A stretch of DNA of 64,000 nt, taken from NCBI RefSeq assembly GCF_934725225.1, contig NZ_CAKVAM010000006.1, forward strand, positions 62,001 through 126,000, written 5' to 3'. This DNA comes from an uncultured Treponema sp. (GTDB lineage: Bacteria; Spirochaetota; Spirochaetia; Treponematales; Treponemataceae). The position numbers and the translations under genes are program-made. Positions 27,393-35,849 of the stretch are shown here, piece by piece. Each line of letters opens with the position of its first letter. Position 1 is the stretch's first letter. The notes beneath the pieces were generated by a model, which saw only the letters and a list, made by a program, of their open reading frames with translations, did no database searches and was not told where the DNA came from.

Positions 27393-27679
27393 TTTTAGGA
27401 AATTACATGCAGACGATGAAAGTTACAGTAACGTTTTGCAAAATTACACTCGGACAGCAAACGTTACGGTAACGCAAGCAGAAATTGCTTGCTGGCAAAG
27501 AACGTTATTTTAATATTTTATGAAAGTACGTGTGGTCGGCAAACGTTAAAATAACGCTAAGCGAAATTGCTTGCGGTCAAGGAAAATCAAAATAACGTTT
27601 GAAGAAATTACGTAAGGTCGGGAAACGTTATTTTAACGCAGGCAGAAGTCATCTGCGGTCAGCAAAAAAAGATTCCAAA
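27393..27679. repeat. seven 41-bp tandem repeats with palindromic core
   Basis: Units start at 27393, 27434, 27475, 27516, 27557, 27598 and 27639, all exactly 41 bp. A unit typically reads GAAATTAC or GAAATTGC, then a GCGGTC-like step, then a short palindrome CGTTA-NNN-TAACG. The three-base centre changes (CAG, CGG, TTT, AAA) while the palindrome arms persist in most units; the last unit has lost the palindrome. Because 41 is not a multiple of three and stops occur, it is non-coding. It fills most of the gap between two convergent genes. The remaining bases to 27799 contain a worn copy of the dispersed hairpin sequence (about 27680-27735). Confidence 0.85.
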
Positions 27680-27799
27680 CCGAGTTTGCTATGCAAACAT
27701 CGCAACATCAAGTGTGGGAATGACAGAGAAATCCCGCAAGACAAAATAACATAAAATCGCCCTGCGGAATTTCTTTCACTGCAAAACTTCTTTTTTCTG

Positions 27800-28486
27800 T
27801 CAAAAATTCACTTCAAAAAGTCCGTGCTTTATGCAGTGGGCGTAGATTCTGCATTTTCCGGCGTTTCGGAATCTTGCTTCGGCGTTCTGCTCCGGGTACA
27901 TTTTTGCAAACTCCACGGAATCCAAGCGAACGCAGGCGAACCAGGAAATATAATGTGTTTTTGTCATCTCGTGGTTCATGCGGACGAAAATCTCGCCGCC
28001 GTCTTTCTGCACATCGATTTTGTGATTTTCTGCCGGATTAAATTCATTTTCAAAGTTTTCAGAAATCTGACTTCCAGAATTTTCCGCCGGATTTTCCGCT
28101 GACAAACCGGGCTTTTCAGTTTCCGCCTGTTCATTTTCAACTTCAAGCGGAGGAAGCTGAATTCCGCAGCAGCTTACGCAAGCCTTTCCAACGCTGAAAA
28201 CCGAATTTCCGCAGACCGGGCAGACGTAAAAATTCGACTTTGAAAGATTCGCCGACCTGTTTCCGTTTTCAATTTCCGTCCCGGAAAAAAGCTCCGCAAC
28301 CGAAACTTTCAGAATTTTCGCAAGCGGCTCAAGAAAAGTTATGTCGGGAAATCCGCGCCCCGTCTCCCATTTTGAAACCGTCCTGTCGCTCACGCCCAAA
28401 AAGTCCGCAAGCTGGCTTTGGGTCAGCTTCTGTTTTTCACGGAGCCGCTTTACCGCAGCCCCTGTAACATACTGGTTCATATTCAC
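27800..28486 (-). CDS. XRE-type HTH protein fused to zinc ribbon and superoxide-reductase-like iron domain
   Basis: The protein has 228 residues. Residues 10-66 are a Cro/CI helix-turn-helix (LTQSQLADFLGVSDRTVSKWE). Residues 88-108 hold CPVC and CVSCC, a zinc-ribbon or rubredoxin-like knuckle. Residues 150-228 match desulfoferrodoxin/neelaredoxin centre II: ENHK (Glu153, His155), NHEM (His172), THYISW (His178), and HCIKHGLF (Cys218, His221). All five ligands of the Fe(His)4(Cys) site are present. A redox or superoxide-sensing regulator is inferred. GAGGTG precedes ATG 28486. It is divergent from a TetR gene. Confidence 0.8.
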   Translation of the reverse strand: MNMNQYVTGAAVKRLREKQKLTQSQLADFLGVSDRTVSKWETGRGFPDITFLEPLAKILKVSVAELFSGTEIENGNRSANLSKSNFYVCPVCGNSVFSVGKACVSCCGIQLPPLEVENEQAETEKPGLSAENPAENSGSQISENFENEFNPAENHKIDVQKDGGEIFVRMNHEMTKTHYISWFACVRLDSVEFAKMYPEQNAEARFRNAGKCRIYAHCIKHGLFEVNF

Positions 28487-28582
28487 CTCGAAAAATAATT
28501 TAAGACGTCTTGAATGCAGTCTACATCATTTTCCGCCGGCAACCTACATACTTATCGTAGAGATTTTTGAACAGTTTTTCCC

Positions 28583-28629
28583 TTGACAAAACAATTCTCT
28601 GCCGTTATAAAATTACTAATCAAATTAGT
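28583..28629 (+). promoter_or_regulatory. tetR promoter with palindromic operator
   Basis: TTGACA (28583-28588) and TATAAA (28606-28611) are 17 bp apart. Directly after, at the expected start point, lies a perfect palindrome ACTAAT-CAA-ATTAGT (28615-28629), a likely operator for the TetR protein encoded next. GGGAGGA follows as ribosome-binding site. Confidence 0.72.
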
Positions 28630-28655
28630 CATTTTGCCTTTTTTGGGAGGAAATT

Positions 28656-29225
28656 ATGCCGCGTGCGGGTCTTACGAGGGAAAAAGTTATTGAGGCGGCG
28701 GCCAAGCTTGCGAATGAGCGCGGCTTGAGTTACGTTACAATCACGACACTTGCCGAGCATTTTGGAATAAAAAAGCCGTCGCTTTACAACCACATTGAAA
28801 GCCAGGAGGACATCCAGAAGTCGCTGATGATTTACGGCTGGACGCACGGAATCGAGCCGCTTTCCGAGGAAATAAAAACTGACGATGCGCACGAGGCTTT
28901 GCGCCAGTATGCAAGTCTCTTCTATAAATATGCGCTTGAAAATCCCGGCGTTTTTGAGGCGATGCTCTGGTACAACAAGTACGAAAGCCCAGAGCTTGTT
29001 CAGGCGACCGAAAAACTTTACGGCTTCTTTTTTGCCCAGACCGACAAGCTTAAAATCAGCCGCGAAGCCGCCAATCATCTTTTGCGAACTTACCGCGCTT
29101 TTCTGGAAGGATTTTCGCTTCTTGTGATTCACAACTCGTTCGGAAACCCGATTTCAATAGAAGAAAGTTTTGAGCTTTCGCTCGATGTGATGATTAAGGG
29201 CATGGAACAGTTTGAAGGAAAGTAG
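28656..29225 (+). CDS. TetR/AcrR-family transcriptional regulator
   Basis: The protein has 189 residues. N-terminal HTH: LTREKVIEAAAKLANERGL then ITTLAEHFGIKKPSLYNHIESQEDI, the TetR pattern. The C-terminal all-helical ligand domain ends with a region resembling TetR_C_33 (WHG-type). GGGAGG precedes ATG 28656. A perfect palindrome overlaps its own promoter, suggesting autorepression. The ligand and targets are not known; no transporter gene is directly adjacent, so it may act on the divergent redox regulator or elsewhere. Confidence 0.85.
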   Translation: MPRAGLTREKVIEAAAKLANERGLSYVTITTLAEHFGIKKPSLYNHIESQEDIQKSLMIYGWTHGIEPLSEEIKTDDAHEALRQYASLFYKYALENPGVFEAMLWYNKYESPELVQATEKLYGFFFAQTDKLKISREAANHLLRTYRAFLEGFSLLVIHNSFGNPISIEESFELSLDVMIKGMEQFEGK

Positions 29226-29260
29226 CTGAAAAAAAATTTCTGAAATCCGGGAGCAAAGCA

Positions 29261-29485
29261 ATGAGCAAATATCAACATTTATGGATTTACATAGATTTAA
29301 TTTTTAAGCAAACGAATAAAGAAAAACTGGAACTGTCTTTCAGCCAGATAAAGGACGCGGCAGGTTTTGAGATTGACCATTCATTTTTAACCTGCAAAAA
29401 AGAACTCTTGGATTACGGCTATAAAGTTGAGAAAATAAAACTGAAAGATAAGAAAATTGTGTTTTCAAAAATAAAAGAAACTTGA
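29261..29485 (+). CDS. small hypothetical protein
   Basis: The protein has 74 residues, lysine-rich, with LSFSQIKDAAGFEIDHSFLTCKKELLDYGY followed by a C-terminal basic strand. The pattern recalls small winged-helix-like proteins of the DUF7662 kind, but this is only an impression. ATG 29261 is preceded by a GGGAG-like sequence (CGGGAGCAAAGC). It is first of three short AT-rich genes on the same strand and could come from horizontal transfer. Confidence 0.6.
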   Translation: MSKYQHLWIYIDLIFKQTNKEKLELSFSQIKDAAGFEIDHSFLTCKKELLDYGYKVEKIKLKDKKIVFSKIKET

Positions 29486-29500
29486 ATATTAGGTACAAAA

Positions 29501-29785
29501 ATGAGTTTATTTAAAAAATTTCCATTTAAAGACAAGCCTAGCACAGTGGCTATTACTTGTGCTCACATTCTTGATGAAAAAAATCCTATATTATATGTTT
29601 TCCACGATGCAGATGATGGATGTTGGCAGTTTCTTTGCGGTAAAGAACATAATATTGAAGATTCAAGAGTTATTTCACTACAGCAAATATATGAAATTGA
29701 CAAATCAGTCAAGAAGATAGCAAATTTGGAATACGGAAAATGCGCTTATAGAAAAGACAAAAACAGCGAATGGAATATTCAATAA
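29501..29785 (+). CDS. hypothetical protein, possible immunity-type family
   Basis: The protein has 94 residues. It has a compact alpha/beta pattern: ITCAHILDEKNPILYVFHDADDGCWQFLCGKEH then ISLQQIYEIDKSVKKIANLEYGKCAYR. This resembles small DUF2185-like proteins often found as immunity or orphan proteins; I am not certain. It lies 15 bases after the previous small gene. Function unknown. Confidence 0.6.
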   Translation: MSLFKKFPFKDKPSTVAITCAHILDEKNPILYVFHDADDGCWQFLCGKEHNIEDSRVISLQQIYEIDKSVKKIANLEYGKCAYRKDKNSEWNIQ

Positions 29786-29842
29786 ATTAAAACTTAGCAG
29801 TTTGCTGGAAAAATATTAGTTCATTAAAGATATTATTGACTT

Positions 29843-30490
29843 ATGGAAGATAAAAATATTCATTTAAAAATTATAAAACAAGTTTGCAAGGAAATTTTAA
29901 TCCCGCTTGGCATTTTTCAAAAAGGGACTTCAAGGTTATATTTAGATGACAATGACTATTTTTTTACAGTAATAGAATTCCAGCCCTCAAATTGGGATAG
30001 AGGAACTTATCTGAACATAGGTTTAACTTTTTTGTGGGATTATAATCAATCTGACGTTTTATATTTTGATTTTTCAAGACAGCCTGCCGCTAGATATGGT
30101 AAGTTTGTGGAATATAAAAACGAAACCCAATTTAGAAAAGAAATAATAAATTTGGCAAATATAGCAAAAGAAGAAATATTATTTTATAGAAAATTAAGAG
30201 ATATAAAATTTGCAAAAGATTGGATGATTTCATATACAAAAAAATTCAACTGTAACAAATACTTAAGATTCGGGCTTGCGATTGCCAATATTTGTACTTT
30301 AAACAATGATATGAAATCAGCAAGATTTTATTATGAAAATTACCATAGAGAACAAAATACAGCGGAACAAATGGACTGTAAAAATTTAAGTAAAGAATAT
30401 TTGAATTCTAATATTAAAACAACGAGAAAAATGTGGCATAGCAAACCGTCAATGAAAAAAATGCCTTTTTCAACAATATATGATAGTTAA
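29843..30490 (+). CDS. DUF4304-like protein
   Basis: The protein has 215 residues. The N-terminal 130 residues match the DUF4304 pattern: CKEILIPLGIFQKGTSRLYLDDNDYFFTVIEFQPS then GTYLNIGLTFLWD. The C-terminal helical part is unassigned. The gene is markedly AT-rich against the flanking genes, and no ribosome-binding site is evident. DUF4304 proteins often occur near polymorphic toxin systems, but no toxin gene is seen here, so the role is open. Confidence 0.65.
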   Translation: MEDKNIHLKIIKQVCKEILIPLGIFQKGTSRLYLDDNDYFFTVIEFQPSNWDRGTYLNIGLTFLWDYNQSDVLYFDFSRQPAARYGKFVEYKNETQFRKEIINLANIAKEEILFYRKLRDIKFAKDWMISYTKKFNCNKYLRFGLAIANICTLNNDMKSARFYYENYHREQNTAEQMDCKNLSKEYLNSNIKTTRKMWHSKPSMKKMPFSTIYDS

Positions 30491-30519
30491 TTGCAGTTCA
30501 GCAGTTTTCAGGAGGAAAA

Positions 30520-31380
30520 ATGGAACTTAGAATCTTGCGGTATTTTTTGGCGGTTGCGAGGGAGGAAAATTTCACGAAGGCGGCGATGTCGCTGAATGTG
30601 AGCCAGCCTGCTCTTTCGCGCCAGATTGCGCAGCTTGAGGCCGAGCTTGGGCAGACGCTTTTTGTGCGGTCGAGCCACTGCATTGTGCTTACGGACGCAG
30701 GGCTTCTTTTAAAGCGGCGGGCGGAGGAGATTCTCTCTCTTGAGGACAAAATCCGGCGGGAATTTTCCGAGGGCGGCAACGAGATTTCGGGCGAGCTTGC
30801 GTTCGGTTGCGGCGAAAATATGGGAATGAGGGAACTTGCCGAAAAACTTGCAGAATTCAAAAAACTGAACCCCAAAGTTACTTTCAGAATCTACAGCGCA
30901 ATTGCCGACGACATAAAATTCCGCCTTGACCAGGGGATTTTGGACTTTGGGCTGATGAGCGAGCCGGTCGAGATTCTCCACTACGATTTTGTGCGCATAA
31001 AAACGGTTGAGCATTGGGGAATTCTTGTGAAAAGCGATAATCCTCTTGCCGCAAAAAGCTCCGTAACGCCGCAAGACTTGACCACGATTCCGCTTTATCT
31101 TCCGTGGCGCACGACAATGCGAAGCGAAGTTTCCGCATGGCTTTCAGACTGCGCCGAAAAAATCACAGTCGCCGGAACTTACAACCTGCCGGGAAACATA
31201 ACGCACCTTGTAAAACTCCAGAACGCCGCCGCAATCACCATTGAAAAAATCTACAATTACGACGGGCTGACATTCGTTCCATTTGAAAAAGCCAACCCGA
31301 TGACATCAGTATTAGCATGGAAAAAATCCGCAAATCTAAGCCCGAGCGCAAAGGCGTTCGTGGATTTTTTTAAGGGATGA
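30520..31380 (+). CDS. LysR-family transcriptional regulator
   Basis: The protein has 286 residues. N-terminal winged HTH: LRYFLAVAREENFTKAAMSLNVSQPALSRQI, the LysR consensus. A periplasmic-binding-protein-like effector domain follows from about residue 90 (ELAFGCGENMGM... ILDFGLMSEPVE). AGGAGG lies before the ATG. Higher G+C than the three genes before it. The effector is unknown. The next gene, trpB, is convergent, so this regulator is not obviously divergent from its target. Confidence 0.88.
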   Translation: MELRILRYFLAVAREENFTKAAMSLNVSQPALSRQIAQLEAELGQTLFVRSSHCIVLTDAGLLLKRRAEEILSLEDKIRREFSEGGNEISGELAFGCGENMGMRELAEKLAEFKKLNPKVTFRIYSAIADDIKFRLDQGILDFGLMSEPVEILHYDFVRIKTVEHWGILVKSDNPLAAKSSVTPQDLTTIPLYLPWRTTMRSEVSAWLSDCAEKITVAGTYNLPGNITHLVKLQNAAAITIEKIYNYDGLTFVPFEKANPMTSVLAWKKSANLSPSAKAFVDFFKG

Positions 31381-31558
31381 GGGGAAAATTTTCCATAAAA
31401 CGTACCGCAGAAAGAAATAGAACCGAAAGAAAATGCAAACCGCCTGGCTCAGACAAAAGCACGTGAACCAGGCAAAAGTGAAATACTAAATCACCGCCGG
31501 GCAGAACAATTCAAGTTCCGTTTCTGGCAGTGATAGACTTCAAGTCAGTTTCAGTTCC

Positions 31559-32944
31559 CTAGAATTCGTTTCCCGGGAAGCGCGGAATCAAATCAATTGA
31601 CTTTTTGATTTCCTCGTCGGTCGGAATATAGTCGCTCATCGTGCCGTTGTTGAACGCTTCGTAGGCTTTCATGTCGAAGTAGCCGGTTCCAGTAAGTCCG
31701 AAAAGGATTGTCTTTTCTTCTCCGGTTTCCTTGCATTTGAGGGCCTCGTCGATTGCAACTTTGATTGCGTGGCTTGATTCTGGAGCTGGCAAAGTTCCTT
31801 CCGAACGGCAGAAAAGTTCAGCCGCCTTGAAAACTTCCGTCTGTTCAACGCTTCTTGCCTCGATGTAGCCGTCGTGGTAGAGCTGGCTTACGATTGCGCT
31901 CATTCCGTGGTAGCGAAGTCCTCCGGCATGGTTCGCGCTTGGCATGAACTGTGAGCCGAGCGTGTACATTTTCTGCATTGGGCAAACCTCGCCTGTGTCG
32001 CAGAAGTCGTAGGCGAACACTCCGCGTGTAAGGCTTGGGCAGGATGCAGGCTCAACCGCGATGAACTGGTAGTCCTTTTCGCCGCGAAGCTTTTCTCCCA
32101 TGAACGGGCTTATAAGTCCGCCTAAGTTGGAGCCGCCGCCTGCGCATCCGATTATAACATCCGGCTTGATTCCGAACTTGTCCATGGCAGCCTTTGCTTC
32201 CATTCCGATTATCGACTGGTGAAGAAGAACCTGGCTCAAGACCGAACCCAAAACGTATCTGTATCCGTCGTGCTTTGTGGCGTATTCAACCGCTTCCGAA
32301 ATCGCGCAGCCCAAAGAGCCTGTGCAGCCCGGATATTCAGCGTTCAATTTTTTTCCGATTTCAGTTTCCATGCTTGGGGAAGGAATTGCATGGCCTCCGT
32401 AAGTTCTGATTACCTCGCGGCGCTGAGGCTTCTGTTCGTAGGAGCAACGAACCTGATAAACACGGCAGTCCAAGCCAAGATATGCGCACGCCATCGACAT
32501 CGCGGTTCCCCACTGGCCCGCGCCTGTTTCCGTAGTAACACCTTTGAGTCCCTGCTCCTTTGCGTAGAATGCCTGGGCGATTGCCGAATTTAGCTTGTGG
32601 CTTCCTGAAGTGTTGTTTCCCTCAAACTTGTAGTATATTTTTGCCGGCGTTCCGAGCTTCTTTTCAAGGCAGTAAGCCCTTGTTAAAGGCGAAGGGCGGT
32701 ACATCTTGTAGAAGTCCAGAATTTCCTGTGGAATCGGAATGTAGCGGTCGGTTTCGTTCAGCTCCTGCTTTACAAGCTCCTTGCAGAAAACGTGCTCCAG
32801 TTCTTCCGCCGTGCAAGGCTTGAGCGTTCCCGGATTCAAAAGCGGCGCGGGCTTGTTCTTCATGTCGGCACGCATATTGTACCACTGCTGCGGCATCTCA
32901 TCTTCGTTCAAGTAGATTTTGTAAGGGATTTTCTTTGTTTCCAT
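31559..32944 (-). CDS. trpB: TrpB2-type tryptophan synthase beta-like PLP enzyme
   Basis: The protein has 461 residues, the length of the TrpB2 group rather than the 390-400 of TrpB1. Motifs: RPSPLTRAYCLEKKLG, EGNNTSGSHKLNSA with the PLP Lys, TETGAGQWGTAMS, GCAGGGSNLGG for phosphate binding and a C-terminal GTGYFDM. TrpB2 makes tryptophan from indole and serine, usually without TrpA; no trpA or other trp genes are nearby, so indole salvage is a fair guess. The frame extends back to 33025, but ATG 32944 has AGGAGA at the right distance. A good promoter lies about 75 bases upstream. Confidence 0.9.
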   Translation of the reverse strand: METKKIPYKIYLNEDEMPQQWYNMRADMKNKPAPLLNPGTLKPCTAEELEHVFCKELVKQELNETDRYIPIPQEILDFYKMYRPSPLTRAYCLEKKLGTPAKIYYKFEGNNTSGSHKLNSAIAQAFYAKEQGLKGVTTETGAGQWGTAMSMACAYLGLDCRVYQVRCSYEQKPQRREVIRTYGGHAIPSPSMETEIGKKLNAEYPGCTGSLGCAISEAVEYATKHDGYRYVLGSVLSQVLLHQSIIGMEAKAAMDKFGIKPDVIIGCAGGGSNLGGLISPFMGEKLRGEKDYQFIAVEPASCPSLTRGVFAYDFCDTGEVCPMQKMYTLGSQFMPSANHAGGLRYHGMSAIVSQLYHDGYIEARSVEQTEVFKAAELFCRSEGTLPAPESSHAIKVAIDEALKCKETGEEKTILFGLTGTGYFDMKAYEAFNNGTMSDYIPTDEEIKKSIDLIPRFPGNEF

Positions 32945-33016
32945 AAATGTTTCTCCTGTAAAAGACATTAATAAAGTTTGCAACGCAGCAGTTCTGCGCT
33001 TGTTTCTATGAATAGT

Positions 33017-33045
33017 AATATACATCTTCTTTATGCTTCTGTCAA
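33017..33045 (-). promoter_or_regulatory. predicted trpB promoter
   Basis: On the minus strand TTGACA (33045-33040) and TATATT (33022-33017) are 17 bp apart. The resulting leader of about 65 bases contains a small hairpin (GCGCAG with CTGCGT) but no Trp-codon leader peptide and no T-box-like feature that I can see. Confidence 0.65.
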
Positions 33046-33316
33046 TAGTAACAGCGAAAAAGTGATTAGCATTTGGATTTTATTTTGATAAGATTTTATT
33101 GTAAGAAAAGCATAGAAAAATACGTCTTTATTGCGATTATCAGTTTTTTATAAACTTGGAAATAAATGTGTAGAAAATGTTAGAATTTTGTTTTAGACTT
33201 GTAATATAAAAATATGTTAGTTTGATGCATTTTTCGCACTTTCGTTGAAAGTAAAATCTTCAGCATATTTTTAAGCCATTCGTTGAATGGCTATTGTTGA
33301 ACACTAGGAGGATTTT
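33046..33316. other. AT-rich gap before two lipoprotein genes
   Basis: No gene is seen. The only clear structure is a perfect 8-bp hairpin, AGCCATTC at 33274-33281 and GAATGGCT at 33285-33292, in the leader just before the ribosome-binding site of the next gene. A TATAAA at about 33207-33212 may be part of its promoter. Confidence 0.5.
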
Positions 33317-33688
33317 ATGAAAAAGAAAATTAGATTTTTTCTTTTTACATGCTTATTTGCACTTTTTCTTACAAGTTGTGATGAAGTTTTATCTGTTGTA
33401 ACAGTTGGTGATGATGGTAAAAAAATTGTAAACAATTACGTTTCTATGATTGGAGACACAGTTTATGATGAAAGCGTTTCCCTTAAATCGTGGGAAGAAC
33501 TCGAACTTCTAAAAGAAGAGAATATTGATTTAGATGATTTACTTTTTAAAATCGTGAATAAAAAAGACAAAATCATAGTTTTAGGCGATGAGGAAGCTGC
33601 CATTGAAATTACTTTCTTTGAAGGCGGATATAAGTTCAAACTTTTTGGCTCAATGGATTCCTTAAACGAAGCATTTAAAGATTTATAA
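33317..33688 (+). CDS. small lipoprotein of unknown function
   Basis: The protein has 123 residues. A type II signal peptide ends at LFLTSC, giving Cys21 as lipidated residue. The mature part is acidic (VGDDGKKIVNNYVSMIGDTVYDE) with beta-strand character. AGGAGG precedes ATG 33317. No family recognised. The following lipoprotein gene starts 14 bases after this stop, so the two are an operon. Confidence 0.78.
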   Translation: MKKKIRFFLFTCLFALFLTSCDEVLSVVTVGDDGKKIVNNYVSMIGDTVYDESVSLKSWEELELLKEENIDLDDLLFKIVNKKDKIIVLGDEEAAIEITFFEGGYKFKLFGSMDSLNEAFKDL

Positions 33689-33702
33689 TGTTAGGAGGAA
33701 AA

Positions 33703-33966
33703 ATGAAAAACTGTATAAAATTTTTAATTTCGGCTTTTGTTATTTCTGCAATTTTTACTTCATGCACAAAAAAGCCTCTTACTCTTGACGATTCAACTTC
33801 AATGAAAACGCTTCTTAAGGCAAGTGATAAAGAAATTACAGAACTTGTTATTCAGGAAGCATCTCAAAAAGCAGGTGTGAGTGCAGAAAAGATAAATGTT
33901 GAATACATTTATCGCGATAAAGAAAATCAAGCTATAGTCGTAAAAAGCAAGATAGACGAAAAATAA
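33703..33966 (+). CDS. small lipoprotein of unknown function
   Basis: From ATG 33703 the protein has 87 residues; an in-frame ATG at 33688 is ignored because TTAGGAGG sits just before 33703. The signal peptide ends at IFTSC (Cys at about residue 20). The mature part is short, with LDDSTSMKTLLKASDKEIT and a basic C terminus. No family recognised; co-transcribed with the preceding lipoprotein gene. Nothing recognisable lies in 33967-34201. Confidence 0.72.
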   Translation: MKNCIKFLISAFVISAIFTSCTKKPLTLDDSTSMKTLLKASDKEITELVIQEASQKAGVSAEKINVEYIYRDKENQAIVVKSKIDEK

Positions 33967-34201
33967 AATCAGCGTAGCAATAAGGTGTTTGTTACTGCGC
34001 TAACTGTTTGCTTATTAGTGCAGTAAACGCCTGCTGATTAGTACGCTAATTGGATGCAAAAATTTATAGTTCAAACAAAACGGTAAAGCAAATTTTAGCT
34101 TATGCTCATTTTTGCTTAGAATTCATTAGACATCTCCACATTTCTTAGCAACATCGCGTCATTTATTGCACAAATTCTTGTCGTGTGGTATTCTTAATGC
34201 T

Positions 34202-34855
34202 ATGCAGAATTACATACGCGCGCGGAGCGATGACCAGAAAGAAGAAAGGCTAAACCAGATAAAGGAAGCAGCGGACTCGCTTTTTGCGCAGATGCCGTAC
34301 ACCGAAATCACGCTCACGACGATTGCCGACAGGCTAACCTGGTCGCGCGCGAATCTTTACAAATACGTTACGACAAAGGAAGAGATTTTCCTTGAGATTT
34401 CCGCGCAGAAAATGTCGGCATATTTCAACGCACTAAATTCAGCATTTCCGGAAGGCAACAAGTTTTCCCCGGAAGTGGCTGCGGAAGTCTGGGCCGGAAT
34501 CCTAAACGCGAATCAGGACTACCTGCGCTATGTTTCCTACCTGAACCCGATTATCGAAACGAACGTGACGGTTGACCGCCTCGCCTCATTCAAGAAAAAA
34601 TACTATGAATTTGCCTACGTTTTCCGCGACAAGCTTTCCGCAATGCTCGCGCTTTCCGCCGACGAAGCATACAAGCTCCAGCTGGACACTCTGATGTTCG
34701 CCGCCTCAACCGCCGTAAGCTGCTACAAAAACCCGCTGATAAAAGAGGCTCTCAAAAAAATCGGCATAACTCCGCCCAAAATGGACTTCTACGAGGATAT
34801 GCGCGACTTTGTCCTGATGAGAATCAAGTGGAGCGTTGAAAAACGGACAGTCTGA
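34202..34855 (+). CDS. TetR-family transcriptional regulator
   Basis: The protein has 217 residues from ATG 34202; a TTG at 34166 is also in frame. The HTH is ITLTTIADRLTWSRANLYKYVTTKEEIFLEI. The C-terminal helical domain is of the YcdC/TetR kind. No strong ribosome-binding site is seen for either start. Its stop overlaps the ATG of the DNA methylase gene by one base (TGATG), so the regulator and the methylase are translationally coupled. Confidence 0.82.
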   Translation: MQNYIRARSDDQKEERLNQIKEAADSLFAQMPYTEITLTTIADRLTWSRANLYKYVTTKEEIFLEISAQKMSAYFNALNSAFPEGNKFSPEVAAEVWAGILNANQDYLRYVSYLNPIIETNVTVDRLASFKKKYYEFAYVFRDKLSAMLALSADEAYKLQLDTLMFAASTAVSCYKNPLIKEALKKIGITPPKMDFYEDMRDFVLMRIKWSVEKRTV

Positions 34856-35799
34856 TGAAAGAAAAAGAACGCGCGGCGAACAACAGGACACTGACGCTTG
34901 AGCCGCAGGAGATTGCGGAACTAAAAAAACGCCTGCTTACCGAATCGAATATTTCTGCGGAAACGGACATTGTGAACTGCACATTGAACGGCGATATTCT
35001 GAAGATGCTTGAATTCGTGCCGGACGATTTTGCTGATTTGATTATAATTGATCCGCCGTACAATCTTTCCAAGAATTTCAACGGAATGAAATTCTCATCG
35101 CGCTCTCAAGAAAATTACGACGAATATCTTGCGACTTGGTTTCCGCAAGTTTGCAAAAAACTGAAACCCAATGGATCTCTTTATATGTGCGGCGACTGGA
35201 AATGCACTTCCTCTCTTCAGCGTGCGCTTGAAAAGGAACTTACAGTTCTGAACCGGATTACCTGGCAGCGCGAGAAAGGACGCGGCGCAAAATCAAACTG
35301 GAAGAACGGAATGGAAGACATCTGGTTTGCCGTAAAAAATCCGGACGGCTATTATTTTGATGTTGAAGCCGTAAAGATGAAGCGGAAAGTTCTTGCGCCG
35401 TACAAGGCTGACGGAAAGCCGAAGGACTGGAACGAGGAGACGGACGGAAAATTCCGCATTACATATCCTTCAAACTTTTGGGATGACATTTCCGTTCCGT
35501 TTTGGTCAATGCCCGAAAACACCGACCATCCGACGCAAAAGCCTGAAAAACTTTACGCAAAGCTGATTCTTGCAAGCTCCCGTCCCGGCGACATTGTTTT
35601 TGACCCTTTCTTGGGAAGCGGAACCGCAAGCGTCGTGGCAAAAAAACTCGGCCGGCGTTTCTGCGGAATCGAGCAGAACGAGGAATACTGCCTTTGGGCG
35701 GAAAAACGCCTTGCCCTAGCGGAAACCGACAAGTCAATCCAAGGCTACAGAGGCGGTGTCTTCTGGGAACGAAATTCCGGACTGTGGCAGGGAAAGTAG
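34855..35799 (+). CDS. orphan DNA methyltransferase (N4/N6, beta class)
   Basis: The protein has 314 residues. Catalytic motif IV IIIDPPYNLS is at about residues 63-72 and the AdoMet-binding motif I FDPFLGSGTASVVAKKLGRRFCGIE is near residue 245, so motif IV precedes motif I (beta order). HPTQKPEKL precedes motif I, as usual. It should methylate adenine N6 or cytosine N4 in a target that cannot be read here. No restriction endonuclease gene is next to it. It is coupled to a TetR gene, which may control it. Confidence 0.87.
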   Translation: MKEKERAANNRTLTLEPQEIAELKKRLLTESNISAETDIVNCTLNGDILKMLEFVPDDFADLIIIDPPYNLSKNFNGMKFSSRSQENYDEYLATWFPQVCKKLKPNGSLYMCGDWKCTSSLQRALEKELTVLNRITWQREKGRGAKSNWKNGMEDIWFAVKNPDGYYFDVEAVKMKRKVLAPYKADGKPKDWNEETDGKFRITYPSNFWDDISVPFWSMPENTDHPTQKPEKLYAKLILASSRPGDIVFDPFLGSGTASVVAKKLGRRFCGIEQNEEYCLWAEKRLALAETDKSIQGYRGGVFWERNSGLWQGK

Positions 35800-35849
35800 G
35801 ATTCTCAACTAGACATATTGAAACTTCCTGTCCCGCCCTGTCATCCTCG

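Noticed and set aside
27393..27679. Tandem 41-bp units as a CRISPR array
   Set aside because: The whole unit repeats and there are no unique spacers; no cas genes adjoin it.
32945..33045. T-box or tryptophan attenuator before trpB
   Set aside because: The leader is too short, has no Trp codons in a leader peptide and no competing hairpins with a T run.
34855..35799. Restriction-modification system
   Set aside because: No endonuclease-like gene lies on either side; only the methylase and a TetR gene are present.
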